A DNA stretch of 64,000 nt from Megaustenia siamemsis (lineage: Eukaryota > Mollusca > Gastropoda > Stylommatophora > Ariophantidae): positions 58,435,103-58,499,102 of the forward strand of contig JAVIAB010000059.1 of assembly GCA_032433765.1 (NCBI GenBank), read 5' to 3'. Position 1 is the first letter of the stretch. Every line of letters starts with the position of its first letter. The translations under genes were made by a program, and so were the position numbers. Under the pieces are notes generated by a model. That model worked only from the letters and a program-made list of their open reading frames with translations, had not been told where the DNA came from and did not search any database. This document shows positions 11,465 to 22,850 of this stretch, piece by piece.

Positions 11465-12160
11465 GTGCCCAGGCAGAGTAGGCAAAGTGAAATGTGAAAG
11501 AAAGCATCAAACTCTTAATATATCAAACGTGTGTGCTTAGCACACTATTATATGGATCTGAAACCTGGACAACATACTCAAACCAGGAAAAAAGACTAAA
11601 TGTCTTCCATATGCGATGCACATCAAATGGCAATATAAAATAACCAAAGTAACTGTCCTGCAACGTGCTAAGATCCCAACAATCATGTCGATGCTCAGAT
11701 GTCGAAGACTAAGATGGCTGGGGCATGTCCAGCGAATGGAAGAAACACGCATCTCCAGGCAAATACTATATGGTGAACTAACACACGGAAAAAGACAAAT
11801 CAACAGGCCTAAACTACGATACAGAGATATCTGTAAATCATCTCTGAATGATTTCATATGTGAAAGTGACTGGGAACATCTGACAAGTGATTGCACATCA
11901 TGGAGAACATGTATAAGGAATGGTATAACATTATTTGAGACTGTGCTAAGGCAAAACTTAGAAGAGAAAAGACTCATGAAAAAGGATGGAAAAACCCTGT
12001 GGATCAGTGGGCCTGACTTGTTCATTCTGTGGCCACGTGTGTTTGTCAAACATTGGTAGAATTAGCCACGAGAGAAGCTGTTCGACAAAAACAAAACCTA
12101 AAAAAAATACACAGTAGCCTCCACTAGAGCGTCAGACACGACGAAAAGGGTCATATATGA
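11465..12160 (+). mobile_element. LINE family E 3' fragment
   Basis: The C-terminal part of a reverse-transcriptase protein: 'LLYGSETWTTY' near 11550, then an open frame at 11616-12059 with 'RCRRLRWLGHVQRMEETRI' and 'GKRQINRPKLRYRDICK'. These are the usual thumb and tail motifs of LINE proteins. The two parts are out of frame, so the copy is dead. Confidence 0.78.
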
Positions 12161-12164
12161 TCAG

Positions 12165-12320
12165 CTGTCACTGTGTGTATCCAGATACAGGAAGACCAAA
12201 AAGCAGATGAGCAGGAAGAAAAATCTCTCAGCGATACAGTTTAACAACTGTCAGTGAAAACATTTCTCTCAGGATGCAAATTTGCAGTTTCTCATAACGC
12301 TTTACGACATACACATGCAT
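12165..12320 (-). repeat. LINE 3'-end repeat J fragment
   Basis: Shares 'cgctttacgacatac' and flanking sequence with 38425-38600 (same direction). It probably derives from the 3' end of a LINE, since the 38.4-38.75 kb copy reads 'DRSLWRKLV' on the minus strand. Confidence 0.5.
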
Positions 12321-12794
12321 GGATGGACTAAATAAACTATTTCTTGCCCTATCCAGCAATATACGGGTGGTAGTCATTAAAAGTGGGTGAGTCTTGAGCT
12401 CGTTAGTTTCAAGGAAAAATTGTACTGGATCACCTATTACCGCGCAGTAGGCTCTACTCATGCATACTTTAGGAAAGGATTTCACATTTGTGGGGCAAAA
12501 GGCGAAATGAATTACTTAACAATAGGGGAAATATCCGGAGAAATAGAAGTAGATGAAGAGAAAAGATGTTGAATGAGTTGATGGCGTGGTACGGGAAAAT
12601 ATCAACAGTGAAACAGTTACACGGCACATAAGACCGGGGGTTATGGTGGAATATAATATCCAACGCCTGTCGGTATGTGCCGTGAATTAATAAGGTTCCC
12701 GCTAAGTCTAGAAACGTCACGTCGGAAAGGCTAGCTTAAAACGGGCCCTCACACCGGGCGTAACAATAAATGTGCAAATGATGATGTCTGACTG
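12321..12794. other. Unassigned interval
   Basis: Nothing recognisable. Short open frames on both strands lack family motifs. Confidence 0.3.
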
Positions 12795-13195
12795 GTCGAC
12801 CTCTTCTTCTACCTTTCAGCTCCCTGTGGAGCATAGGTCTTCAACAAACACTTTTCAATCCGACTGTTTTTTGCCATTCTTTTAAGATCATTCCATGTCT
12901 TCCCCATCATCTTCTTCTTTGCTTCCATCTGTTTTCTCCAAAAATATTTTGGTCTTCCTCTTTGTCTTCTTCCCTGGACATTCCAAAAAAGGGCCTGTTG
13001 TGTAATACTCTCAGTTGGCTTTCGCAGTGTGTCCCCAATCCAGCGCCATCGTCTACGTTGTATCTCTCTATCCACTGGTATTTGACTGGTACATTTCCAT
13101 AATTCTATGTTAGTGATTTTGCCCTGCCATTTCCATCCTTTTAATATGCGCAAACATCCATTAATTAAGGTCTGTGTATTCATGATTGTCGTTTT
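12795..13195 (-). mobile_element. LINE family D 3' part (sense on minus strand)
   Basis: Minus-strand frame with 'GCLRILKGWKWQGKITNIE', 'RRRWRWIGDTLRKP' and 'GRRQRGRPKYFWRKQMEA', matching the copy at 24600-25310. It ends in a GAA-type tail (cttcttctacc on the plus strand). It abuts an inverted 5' segment at 13196. Confidence 0.85.
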
Positions 13196-13410
13196 TGTAA
13201 AGCCATCAGGCTATTAGAAAATGGTGAAGCCAGACCCAGATAAAATTTCCTCAGAAGCCATCAAAGCAGATATTAACACCTCTACCAATATGTTACATAT
13301 TCTACTAGATAAAATATGGGAAAGGGAAGAAATACATAAAGACTGGAACGAAGATTATATGATCTAACTACCAAAGAAAGGAAGTTTACATGAGTGCACA
13401 AATTAAAGGA
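13196..13410 (+). mobile_element. LINE RT entry segment, inverted relative to its neighbour
   Basis: Plus-strand reading 'KAIRLLENGEARPR', then in another frame 'SSEAIKADINTSTNMLH' and 'KIWEREEIHKDWNE', the conserved segment ahead of the RT palm. It faces away from the adjoining family D 3' part, as in a twin-primed LINE insertion. Confidence 0.7.
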
Positions 13411-13441
13411 GTCTGGCTGGCGAATGTCTTATTTATGACTG

Positions 13442-13760
13442 CGGGGACTGGTTGATCTCGAGGCAAGACGCCAGCCTCGAGACAGAGAGGTTGTGGATTC
13501 AAATCCTGGCTACACCGGTTGGGATTTTATTTATGATTTCTCTCTGCGGCAACCACCCCCGGTCTCAACAGCGAGGCCCGGCTTGAAACGTCAATTACTC
13601 ATCGACGGAAAAAATATGAGTTACTCAGAAGTCGGAGTTATCTGCCTGTGCGACGTGGGATCCCTGTACACACGGCTGCCAGGAAAAAATGGATTAACAC
13701 GCAAAATTCAGTTCCTAGTCTCTAGGGACTTCATCAGAGGTAAAAGCTGGCGAACACAAA
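13442..13760 (+). repeat. SINE S3 (tRNA-derived)
   Basis: A tRNA-like head beginning 'ggggactggttgatctcga', a B-box like 'gattcaaatcctggc', and a body with 'gaaacgtcaattactcat' and 'cacacggctgccagg', ending near 'cagttcctagtctctaggg'. Other copies lie at 26481, 42561 and 46140 (inverted). Confidence 0.85.
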
Positions 13761-13924
13761 AAAAAATTATGACAGCGAGCATGTACTATAGAACAAGACC
13801 GTGTATTCATCTACATACATCCAAGACATGCGCAATTACATAAAAATACATTTTTTGTTGGTTTATTCTTAGCCAATTTACTCTCTTGGCACAATCAGGG
13901 TCGTTGTGGCAATGTCCATGGCTG

Positions 13925-14085
13925 CAGCCAGCTTTATCATTTTCTTCTGTTTGTGGCACCCCATTGTGAGCTAACTGAGTCGAGACCTGTCCATTCTCTG
14001 ATGTCCTCGCCCCGTCCTCTGCTTTGTCATCCACGGTTTTTTCCCCCGTCCAATTTACCGTTTCCTGAAAATTTATTTTGCGAGA
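13925..14085 (-). repeat. LINE 3'-end repeat J fragment
   Basis: Shares 'cattttcttctgtttgtg' and 'attgtgagctaact' with 38605-38680. On the minus strand it reads like a LINE C-terminus (ending QTEEND). Confidence 0.5.
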
Positions 14086-14117
14086 CCCAAACTAGCAGGA
14101 TGCTATGTTATGTTATG

Positions 14118-14200
14118 ATTATCATCATTGCACTCCGGACACATCCAAAGGTGCTCCGATCTTCTCATCAAAATGTTCACCAACAAACAGATTCTTACTC
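14118..14200 (-). mobile_element. LINE family F 3' terminal scrap
   Basis: Minus-strand reading ends 'HLWMCPECND', then a TGATGAT tail, the same terminal CxxC motif and tail as the copy at 45495. Confidence 0.65.
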
Positions 14201-14261
14201 TACCAGTCTGGTGGGGGGTGGTAATAAATAGCACAATCGGTCAGATCTGGCCTTGATGTTG

Positions 14262-14353
14262 CCGCTGTCCACCAATGTTGCCGCTGTCCACCAATGTTGC
14301 CGCTGTCCACCAATGTTGCCGCTGTCCACCAATGTTGCCGCTGTCCACCAATG
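14262..14353. repeat. Minisatellite, 19-bp unit x5
   Basis: Five near-perfect copies of tgttgccgctgtccaccaa. Confidence 0.97.
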
Positions 14354-14399
14354 AACGACCGAGGAGAACTATGATTCTCGTGTACGAACTTCATTTCAC

Positions 14400-15239
14400 G
14401 TTTTAAGCATCTTTAAAACTTTGATATGACCACAGATAGTCAATAACAATAATAATCTTCGATGATGATGTTACTTCGGGGGCGCATTCTGAAGAACACT
14501 TGTTCTGGTGACAGCTTTACAAAGAAGGAACACAACACATTACTGACGTTTCGGCCTGTGGCCTACTTCAGAAAACAGGGAGAATGACAACAAACGACGA
14601 AGCACAATTATCTATAACTACATGTTAGATGATCAGGTGAATGGAGAGGTGGGCAGAAAAGAAGAGAAGAAAGTAGGATGTTGAAATAAGAAAGGAGACT
14701 ACATGAGTGGAGGTAGGATGAGAGTCAAGATGTGTATAATAGAAAGATAAGATGTGGTTAAAACCACATTTCTGCAGCCTGGGCGCTTCTCGTTATCCAG
14801 ACGTGTTAGCTACCAAACTTTATTAAACCCAAACAAACGCGTGGTTAAAAAGAAAAAAAACACTTGAATGTTTAACTCTTTCCATACTAAAGCTTTCCGT
14901 ATCAATGTAACGGAATACACACAACATTTTTCATGGTTTTAAGAATCAATCTACATATTTATATTTATCTAACATATAATATATTATATATGAATTATTT
15001 AGATAATCGAACAACCATTAGATTTCATTATTAGATTTCACCAATACCAACATGATACAAAACATGTTAACAAAATATATAGTTTGATGGCGGTTCACAC
15101 TGATCAAATTGAGAGTGACGCACAATGCGGCGAAACGTACAGAAAGAGTTCAAGGTATGAACTAGACCGTAAAGTGAAAAAAAATAGTGTAGCTCTATTC
15201 AATAAATAAGCGTAAGAAGGAGATATCATAACGATTAGT
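14400..15239. other. Unassigned, AT-rich
   Basis: A segment near 14540 (gacgtttcggcctgtggcc) looks like the interspersed repeats common in invertebrates but could not be assigned. The rest is AT-rich without features. Confidence 0.3.
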
Positions 15240-15725
15240 AAATTATTTTTAAATATTAAATATTTTAACAAAAATGACCCCGTCCAATTAAATAACTTGT
15301 AAACCGCTGAAGCAAATCCATTAAGTCCTTAAAAGCCGTTCCAATAGTTTCTTCTTCCTCGTGACACATTCACAGATACGGACAACGTAAGGTAAGATAA
15401 ACCGCCTATTGTAGTGATAACAATACAAATCCTTGCTGTTTTTGTGATCGTATTTGTAAGCATTCGTTTCTTTTTTATTTTTTAATAGTATCATTACTGT
15501 GCTATGTTCTACATCATTTTGAAGGATTGTAAACTTTGGACTATCTGTATGGCATTTATTCAATTTATTGGGTGTTCGAGTTCGAGTTTATATCTTACCT
15601 TGAAATATTGTGAGAACATTGGTTATTTGGTTGGAGAAGAGCCAACGTTATCACAATATTGTGATAACATAATACAGTTAAACATTTATTGATTGCCGTT
15701 GTTTGCCCACTAGTATCGATAACAA
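15240..15725 (+). repeat. Duplicated block, copy 1
   Basis: Colinear with 44450-44930. Shared landmarks are 'taagataaa', 'gttccaa', and 'cactagtatcgataacaaa' against 'cactagtgtcgataacaaa'. Both copies lead into TTAGCTAGC-type satellites. Two LINE scraps (15728-16175) interrupt this copy before its satellite. Confidence 0.65.
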
Positions 15726-15727
15726 AT

Positions 15728-16175
15728 TAGCTGTTTTAGCACGAAAAAGATGGGTCGATGGAATATTAGAAGCACTATGAAACATAACAGCAACAGAGGC
15801 AAACAGAAGAGCAAAAGACCGCAGATTATATCTCCCCTCGACGCTGAAAGGCAGATGAGGAAGGAAAGAAGAAGATTTTCGTGGATGTCTGATAGGTATA
15901 CACGAGCCAGCAAGCGTCTGCAGCAATGAGAATATTAATCAATTGATGTTTTTATCAAAACAAAACACAACGAGCCTTTAATAAACGTTGCAAGAACACC
16001 AGATCCAAGGGCCGATCATGAAAAAGATGGACTGACGAAATATTAGAAACACTAGAAAACATAACAACAGGAGAAGTCAACAAAAAAGCAAAAGACCGCA
16101 ATTTATATCTCCCCTCGACGCTGAAAGGCAAATGAAGAAGGAAAGAAGAAGAAGTTTGGATGAGTTTTAACCTAT
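15728..16175 (+). mobile_element. Two LINE family H 3' ends
   Basis: Two similar segments (about 15728-15905 and 15960-16175), each reading 'DGILEALWNITATEANRRA' or 'DEILETLENITTGEVNKKA' and then 'AKDRxLYLPSTLKGK'. The basic-W-D pattern is that of LINE C-termini. Related copies at 32145 and 35240 are inverted. Confidence 0.7.
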
Positions 16176-16214
16176 TGGGGTAGATGATGTGTTGAAGTCT
16201 AATATGTAAAGTAA

Positions 16215-16797
16215 ACATTTCAGAGTTGGTTAGCTACTGAGTTGGTTAGCTAGATAGTTGTTAGGTAGCTGCTTAGTTGATTTGTGGTATAGTTGGTTAG
16301 CTAGATAGTTGTTAGGTAGCTACTTAGTTGATTTGTTAGTTAGTTAGCTAACTACTTAGTTGGTTACCTAGATAGTTAGCTAGCTATTTAGTTGGCTAGC
16401 TAGATAGTTAGCTAGCTACTTAGTTGGTTAGCTAGATAGTTAGCTAGCTACTTAGTTGGTTAACTAGATCGCTAGCTAGCTATTTAGTTGGCTAGCTAGA
16501 TAGTTAGCTAGCTACTTAGTTGGTTAGCTAGATAGTTAGCTAGCTACTTAGTTGGTTAACTAGATAGTTAGCTTGCTACTTAGTTGGTTAGCTAGATAGT
16601 CAGCTAGCTACTTAGTTGGTTAGCTAGATAGTTAGCTAGCTACTTAGTTGGTTAACTAGATAGTTAGCTTGCCTATTAGTTGGTTAGCTAGATAGTTAGC
16701 TAGCTACTTAGTTGGTTAGCTAGCTACTTAGTTGGTTAGCTAGATAGTTAGCTAGCTACTTAGTTGGTTACCTAGATAGTTAGCATGCTACTTAATT
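16215..16797. repeat. TTAGCTAGC satellite, about 32-bp unit
   Basis: About 18 units of 'cttagttggttagctagat' followed by 'agttagctagcta'. It resumes at 19084-19215 after nested LINEs. The core GCTAGC is palindromic. Confidence 0.95.
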
Positions 16798-19083
16798 GAT
16801 TAGCTAGATCATCATAATCATCAAGTACCGGGCCTGCTTGCGTTGGTGATCATGTCTCTCCACAACTTTCGATCTCGACAGTTATTTATCATTTCTGTTG
16901 TTGACCTTCTGCCAAGCCATTCTTTTAAGCTGTCTGGTTTTTTTTTTCTCTTTGCTTCCCTCTATCTCTTCGTCCCTCAATGTTTCCAGTTGTTACAATA
17001 GATATAATGCTATTGAGAAAATACAGGACGTACAGGAGCAGTGGGAAATACTCAAACAATCGATTCAACAAACATCAAAAGAAGTAATACCAGTGACTAA
17101 AAGAATCAACAAAAAGAAATGGATGACAGAAGAAATATTACAACTAATGGACGAAAGAAGAAAACATAATGGAAAAACAACAAAAGAAAGACTCAAAATT
17201 TATGCACAATCAGTTAAATGAATTAACAGGAAGAAAAGAAGTCAAAGTTTCAGGATGTGTGAAATCAAAGGAAGGAAATATAATAATGGGACAGGAGAAG
17301 ACAATGGAAAGATGGACAGAATATATCACTCAACTCTATGATGATGAAAGACCAGAATTTAACAATTCAAATGAAGACACAGGGCCACCAATAATGCAGA
17401 GCGAAGTGGAGGACGCAATTCAACACATAAAAAGAGGCAAAGCTCCAGGTCCCGACAATATAACAATCGAAGAGATAAATGCATTAGGAGAGCTAGGAGT
17501 ACAAGTCATAACAAAATTACTCAATGACATATATAACACTGGACACATACCCGAAGATCTACTAAAATCTATCTGTGTAGCCATACCGAAGAAGTCAGGA
17601 GCCACTGGTTGCGAAGACCATCGCACTATTAGTCTCATGAGCCATATGACTAAAATATTACTAAGAATAATCATGAGACGTGTAAGGAACAAAATAAAAC
17701 CGGAATTAAGTGAGGAACAATGTGGATTTGTGGAAGGAAAGGGCACCAATAATGCAATATACATATTAAGAACATTGATAGAAATATCTATAGAGGTAAA
17801 GAAAAATCTATATATGTGCTTTATAGACTACACAAAAGTATTTGACAAGGTAAAGCATGTGGAAAACATCAATATGCTGGAGAAATTAAACATTGATGGC
17901 AAGGATCTGCGAATCATAAAAAAACATGTACTGGCAACAAACAGCAGCTATACGAATTAACAACCAAACAGGACAATTCCAATATATAAAGCAAGGAGTC
18001 AGACAAGGCTGTGTTCTGTCATCGGATTTGTTTTCACTTTACAGCGAATATATTATGAGATCAATAGTAGACAAAAAAGGAATTGAAGTCAACGGTCATA
18101 ACATAAATAATTTACGATATGCGGATGACACAGTCTTGATAGCAGAGACAGAGAATGAACTACAAGAAATGATAGACATAATAGTGGAAGAAAGCAACAA
18201 GAAAGGTCTCAGTCTGAATAGTAAGAAAACAGAAGTAATGGTTATATCGAAGAAACAATCACCACCATAATGCAGCATAAAATAAACGAGACAAATCTGA
18301 AACAAGTGCAACGTTTCAAATACTTGGGCACAATAATAACATCAAATAGGAGATGCACCACAGAAATAAAAAGCAGAATAGCTCAGGCCAAAATAGCATT
18401 TCAGAAAATGAAAAATATCTTATGCAACAAATCTATGTCAATAAAAATGAGAAAGAGAGTTCATCGATGCTATATAGAACCAATTCTGACCTATGGAAGC
18501 GAATCATGGACAGTAGACAAACACATAAAAAAGACGATTAGAGGCCACAGAGATGGGATTTCTCAGAAGAATGTTGAAAGTTCCCTGGACAGCTAAAAAG
18601 ACCAATGAGGAAGTTCTCAAAGAGGTCAACACAAAAAGGGAGCTCTTAAAAAACATCAGAAAGAAGCAATCAACATTTTTCGGGCACATCATGAGAAGAG
18701 GAAAGTTGGAATACTTGGTTACAACTGGCAAAATAAAAGGAAAGTGAGATCGCGGACGACAAAGAGAGAAAATGCTGGATAGCTTTGTGTCATGGCATGG
18801 AAAACAGTCAACAACAGAACTGATACAATGCACTGTAGATAGAAGATTGTGGAGGGACATGATCGCCTACGCCAACCGTTATGGTACATGATGATAGTGT
18901 TACAATATATTCCAGCTGTTCTCTTCTCATTACATGGTCAAAAAATGATGATTGTTTCTTCCTAATATTGGAAATTAGTTCTCTTTTTGCTTTGACCTCT
19001 TTCATTACTCTTCTTAGCTGTCCATGGTATTCTCAACATTCTTCTGTAAAACCACATTTTTACAGACTGCAGATTAGCTAGAT
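16798..19083 (-). mobile_element. LINE family A (minus), 5'-truncated host copy of a nested insertion
   Basis: The outer LINE occupies 16810-17000 (3' end with TGA-type tail) and 18898-19071 (5' truncated). It is flanked by gattagctagat at 16798-16809 and 19072-19083, a 12-bp TSD in satellite sequence. Its two halves are separated by a plus-strand family A copy. The translated scraps 'FFDHVMRREQLEYIVT' and the C-terminal region match other family A ends. Confidence 0.82.
17001..18897 (+). mobile_element. LINE family A (plus), inserted in another family A copy
   Basis: About 1.9 kb encoding most of an RT protein in several frames. 17169-17960 holds 'GKAPGPDNITIEEINALGE', 'IPKKSG', 'EEQCGFVEGKGTNNAIY' and 'CFIDYTKVFDKVKH'. 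17926-18270 holds 'GVRQGCVLSSDLFSLYSE' and the catalytic 'RYADDTVLIAE'. 18270-18747 holds 'YLGTIITSNRRCTTEIKS' and the thumb and C-terminus. It ends with 'gatgatga'. The 10-bp TSD tgttacaata lies at 16991-17000 and 18898-18907. Three or four frame breaks make it inactive, though it is one of the youngest looking copies here. Confidence 0.9.
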
Positions 19084-19215
19084 AGTTAATTAGATAGTTG
19101 CTTAGTTGGTTTGTAAGTTAGTTAACTAGCTACTTGGTTGGTTTGTTAGTTTCTTAGCTACTTAGTTGGTTAGATAAATAATTACTTTAGTTACCCACTA
19201 AGTTAAGAAGTTAGT
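19084..19215. repeat. TTAGCTAGC satellite, continuation
   Basis: Right-hand continuation of the 16215-16797 satellite after the nested LINE insertion. Units are more degenerate. Confidence 0.8.
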
Positions 19216-19261
19216 TCGTTAATTCAGCTAGCTACATAATTAAATTATTGTTATTGTTATT

Positions 19262-19430
19262 GGCTATGGAAGGCCTCGGTCTCACAGCAAACGAATTAAA
19301 ATCCATAATTGCTCAACCGCCCGTGCCAGTGGAATCATCCGAATTACTAACTCATCTCCCAAACAAAGAAAGGTAACTGTAGTCCCCATCGTAGCAGTCT
19401 CAGCACACGCCAAAAGACATAAGGCTATAT
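19262..19430 (+). repeat. Dispersed repeat R4, partial
   Basis: Contains 'ggaaggcctcgg' through 'cacacgccaaaagacataa'. It stops there and passes into TATAGCTA sequence. Confidence 0.75.
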
Positions 19431-19524
19431 AATTAAATTATATAGCTATATAATAAAATTATATAGCTAACTAGATAGTTTACCTAGCTACTCAGCTATT
19501 AGTTAGTTAACTACTTTGTTGTTA

Positions 19525-19905
19525 AGAAAACAAAACAGAAAATTGAATCTTTTGAAATGTGGATTTATAGAAGAATTGTAAGGGAAGATTTGAATGGAAA
19601 GGAAAGAAAAGAAATTATAAAGTCTTAAACGAACTAAAAATGAAAAGAGAACTACTAAACACAATTAGAACAAGACAAACTAGATTTTTGGGGCATGTTA
19701 AAAGAACAACAGCCTACTAAAAGTAATCGTGGAATGGAAAATAGAAAATAAAAGAGGCAGAGGCAGATCAAGACTAACATGGACGAGTAACATCAAAAGA
19801 TGGACAAGTCAGCCTGTGACAATTTGCACTGTCATGGCGGTAGACAGAGCGAAATTGTGCTCCATTGTAGCACAAAATTCGATGCGGAGACGGCACTCAG
19901 TGATG
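19525..19905 (+). mobile_element. LINE family B 3' fragment
   Basis: Matches the end of the family B copy at 59511: 'FEMWIYRRI'-like start, the 'GRGRSRLTWTSNIKRWT' region and a TGATGATGATGA tail. Imperfect direct repeats (aactac[t/a]ttgtt) flank it. Confidence 0.82.
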
Positions 19906-19913
19906 ATGATGAT

Positions 19914-20565
19914 GAACTACATTGTTAGTTGGTTGGCTAGTTGCTTGGTTCGTTCGTTGTTTGTTTTGATGGTTGGTTGATTAGTTGGTTGGTTCGTTGG
20001 TTGATTGATTGGTTCGTTGGTTGATTGATTGGTTCGTTGGTTGGTCGGTTGGCTGGTTGTTTGGTTTGTTCGGTGGTTGGTTGGTTGGCTGGTTATTTTG
20101 ATGGTTGGTAGGTTGTTTGGTTTGTTCGGTGGTTGATTGGTTGGTTGGTTGATTGATTGGTTTGTTCGTTGGTTGATTGATTGGTTCGTTGGTTTGTCGG
20201 TTGGTTGGTCAGTTGGTTGGTTATTTGGTTTGTTCGGTGGTTGGTTGGTTCTTTGGTTTTTTCGGTGGTTGGTTGGTTGTTTGGTTTGTTTGGTAGTTGG
20301 TTGGTTGTTTGGTTTTGTTCTGTAGTTGGTTGGTTGTTTGGTTTGTTCGGTAGTTGGTTGGTTGGTTGTTTGGTTTGTTCGGTGCTTGGTTGGTTGTTTA
20401 CTGTGGTTGGTTGGTTGTTTGGTTTGTTGGGTGGTTGGTTGGTTGTTTGGTGTGTTCGGCAGTTGGTTGGTTGTTTGGTTTGTTCGGTAGTTGGTTGGTT
20501 GTTTGGTTTGTTCGGTGGTTGGTTGGTTGTTTGGTTTGTTCGGTGGTTGGTTGGTTGTTTGGTTT
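19914..20565. repeat. GGTT-rich minisatellite, about 30-bp unit
   Basis: Units built from 'ggttggttgtttggtttg' plus 'ttcggt', about 21 copies, less regular at the left. Open frames on both strands (Gly/Trp/Leu/Val and Asn/Gln/Pro/Thr peptides) are repeat products. Confidence 0.95.
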
Positions 20566-20572
20566 AATAAAT

Positions 20573-20758
20573 CCACGAACTCCACACACTACACAAACTC
20601 CACAAAATCCACGAACTCCACAAAATCCACGAACTCCACAAAATCCACAAACTCCACAAAATCCACGAACTCCACAAAATCCACAAACTCCACAAAATCC
20701 ACAAACTCAACAAAATCCACAAACTCCACAAAATCCACGAACTCCACAAATCCCACGA
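20573..20758. repeat. Minisatellite, 18-bp unit
   Basis: About 10 copies of aatccacgaactccacaa with a/g variation at one place. It starts within 10 bases of the end of the GGTT array but is unrelated to it. Confidence 0.96.
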
Positions 20759-20857
20759 ATTCTTCTCGCTTAAGTTCATTGTACAATTATTTCTTTGCTC
20801 ATCTGGCTTGCAAACCATCTGCTCGATCTATTCTTGAACTAATTGTGGCTGCCCTGT

Positions 20858-21903
20858 AAGCTCGAGAGAGTAAAAGGCTAAGGGCGGGTACCCCGAAGTA
20901 AAACAACCCCACTGCCTTGAGGGTGAGACTTTTTAGTCAAAGGCTAGCGGAGCCAACCGTAAACAAACCGACGGAAGGCAACAGAAAACCACCATCGTAA
21001 TTTCTTTGTACAATCATGAATCGCCACAACAGTAGAAATAACGACAAGAGTAAAATTGAAAACAACAAAACGAGCCTCAGTTAACATCAAGTTAACTTTA
21101 GATTTACTAAAATCAGACAAGAAGCTGCAAGACAAATAGAACCGGTACAATGCAATAGAGAAGATACAAAGCACTGATGAACAGTGGGAAATGCTAATAG
21201 AATCAATGCAGCAAACATCAAAAGAGTTCATACCACCAGTGAGGACAAATTAAAAAAAGAAATGGATGACAGACGACATTTTGCAGCTAATGGATACAAG
21301 AAGAAGAAATAAAGAAAATAAAGATGAGTATAAGAGATTAAATAAAGAAATTGTAGTAAAATGCAATGAAGCAAAAGGAGCATAGCTAAAAGAGAGATGC
21401 AAAGAGATTGAAATGCAACAAAAAGGAGATGCTAAAGATATATACAAATTGAGAAATTAACAGGAAGAAAAACGCAATAAAAAAATGGATGTCTAAGATC
21501 AAAGGAAAGAGAACTGTTGATTGATCAAGAAAACATAAGGAAACGATGGACAGAATACATTAAAGATCTTTATGATGAACGAACGGAAGTAAATATTAAG
21601 GATAATGGAGAAGGACCAGAAATACTCAGAGAAGAAGTGGAAGATGCCTTGCGCAATATGAAAGCAGACAAAGCTCATGGACTAGATAATATAACTAAAG
21701 AAGAGATTGAAGCCATGGGTGATTTTGGAATAGAAATAATAACAAAAATATTGAATGATATCTACAACAGCGGATATATACCAGACGACATGCCCAAATC
21801 AATATTCATAGCCCTACCAAAGAAATCGGGTACGATTGAATGCGATGATCAACGCAAAATAAGCCTTATGAGTCATGCGACTAAGATTATGGTACTTGAT
21901 GAT
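20858..21903 (+). mobile_element. LINE family A, 5' part fused to the terminal tail
   Basis: Starts with the family A leader ('aagctcgagagagtaaaagg'), has the presumed ORF start atgaatcgcc near 21016 and an open frame at 21517-21966 with 'KAHGLDNITKEEIEAMGD' and 'LPKKSGTIECDDQRK'. At about 21890 it jumps from the RT segment 'SHATKI' directly to the last bases of the element, gtacttgatgatgatga. About 1.3 kb of RT and C-terminus are missing. Confidence 0.82.
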
Positions 21904-22048
21904 GATGATGAATTGTGTGAGACACTAGTTATTGCTGACCCATATTGCTACACAATTTGTACATGAATGTCTATCCACCAATCTCAGCCTCCATCTTACC
22001 CCTGAAGCCAGATCGTCAGCTGTTATAGCACAGCTACGGTAGTTAATT
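21904..22048. other. Short unassigned interval
   Basis: Unique sequence between two LINEs. Its last 10 bases, gtagttaatt, are the TSD of the following element. Confidence 0.4.
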
Positions 22049-22633
22049 CATCATCATCGAGTGTCGTCTCCGCATCGAAGGTTGGCTACCATGGAGCGCC
22101 ATTCTGCTCTGTCTCTTGCTTTGATGGTGCAGGTTGTCATAGGCTGGTTTGCCCATCTTTTGATGTTACTCGTCCATGTTAGTCTTGGTCTGCCTCTGCC
22201 TCTTTTACCTTGTATTTTCCCCTCCAGGGTTACTTTTAGTAGGCTGTTGTGTCTTTTAACATGGCCCAAAAATCGCATTTGTCTTGTTTGAATTGTGTTT
22301 AGTAGTTCTCTTTTCATTTTTGATTATTTTAAGACTTCGTCGTTTGTTTTCTTTTCCTTCCATCCAATTCTACCTATTCTTCTATGTATCCACATTTCAA
22401 AGGCTTTTATTCTCTGTTCTGTTTTCTTGTCTAATGTCCATGTTTCTGCACCATATAGGACTATTGAGAAGACATAACATTTTGCTATTCTTAGTTTTAG
22501 CCCTGGTGTTATTTGTTTTGATGTTAGTATGTTCTTCATGGCATTAAAATTACTTTTTTCCATTCCTATTCTTTTGTTTATTTCAGCTGTACATTTTCCA
22601 TCACTGGTTATAGTATGTCCAAGGTAGGTGTAA
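22049..22633 (-). mobile_element. LINE family B 3' fragment with 10-bp TSD
   Basis: 5'-truncated family B insertion on the minus strand. Minus frames read 'GRGRPRLTWTSNIKRWANQP', 'RKIRIGWKEKKTNDEVLK'-type and 'LYGAETWTLDKKTEQRI', matching 59511-60712. Direct repeats gtagttaatt lie at 22039-22048 and 22634-22643. Confidence 0.9.
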
Positions 22634-22684
22634 GTAGTTAATTAAGTTCCTAAATTATTGGATTCTGTACTTGAAAAAAAAAAA

Positions 22685-22850
22685 AAAAGTACCACCGTCA
22701 CATCAAGTGGCGTATGGGGAATATGGTTTTAGTGACCATAAATTTTACAGACCTTCGGCGCATGATTTTTGGGGTAATGTGGTTGGTATTACGCCCGTGC
22801 CGCTTTACTTTCCCAGATAAAAAAAAAAAATCCAGTACCCATTAAAGGCT
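22685..22850 (-). repeat. SINE S1, 5'-truncated
   Basis: Reverse S1 body from 'accaccgtcacatcaagtgg' to 'tccagtacccattaaaggc'. The tRNA head is missing. Confidence 0.8.

Noticed and set aside
20137..20859. Long open frames on both strands (Gly/Trp/Val-rich and Asn/Gln/Pro/Thr-rich)
   Set aside because: Products of the GGTT-rich and 18-bp minisatellites. Composition follows the repeat unit.
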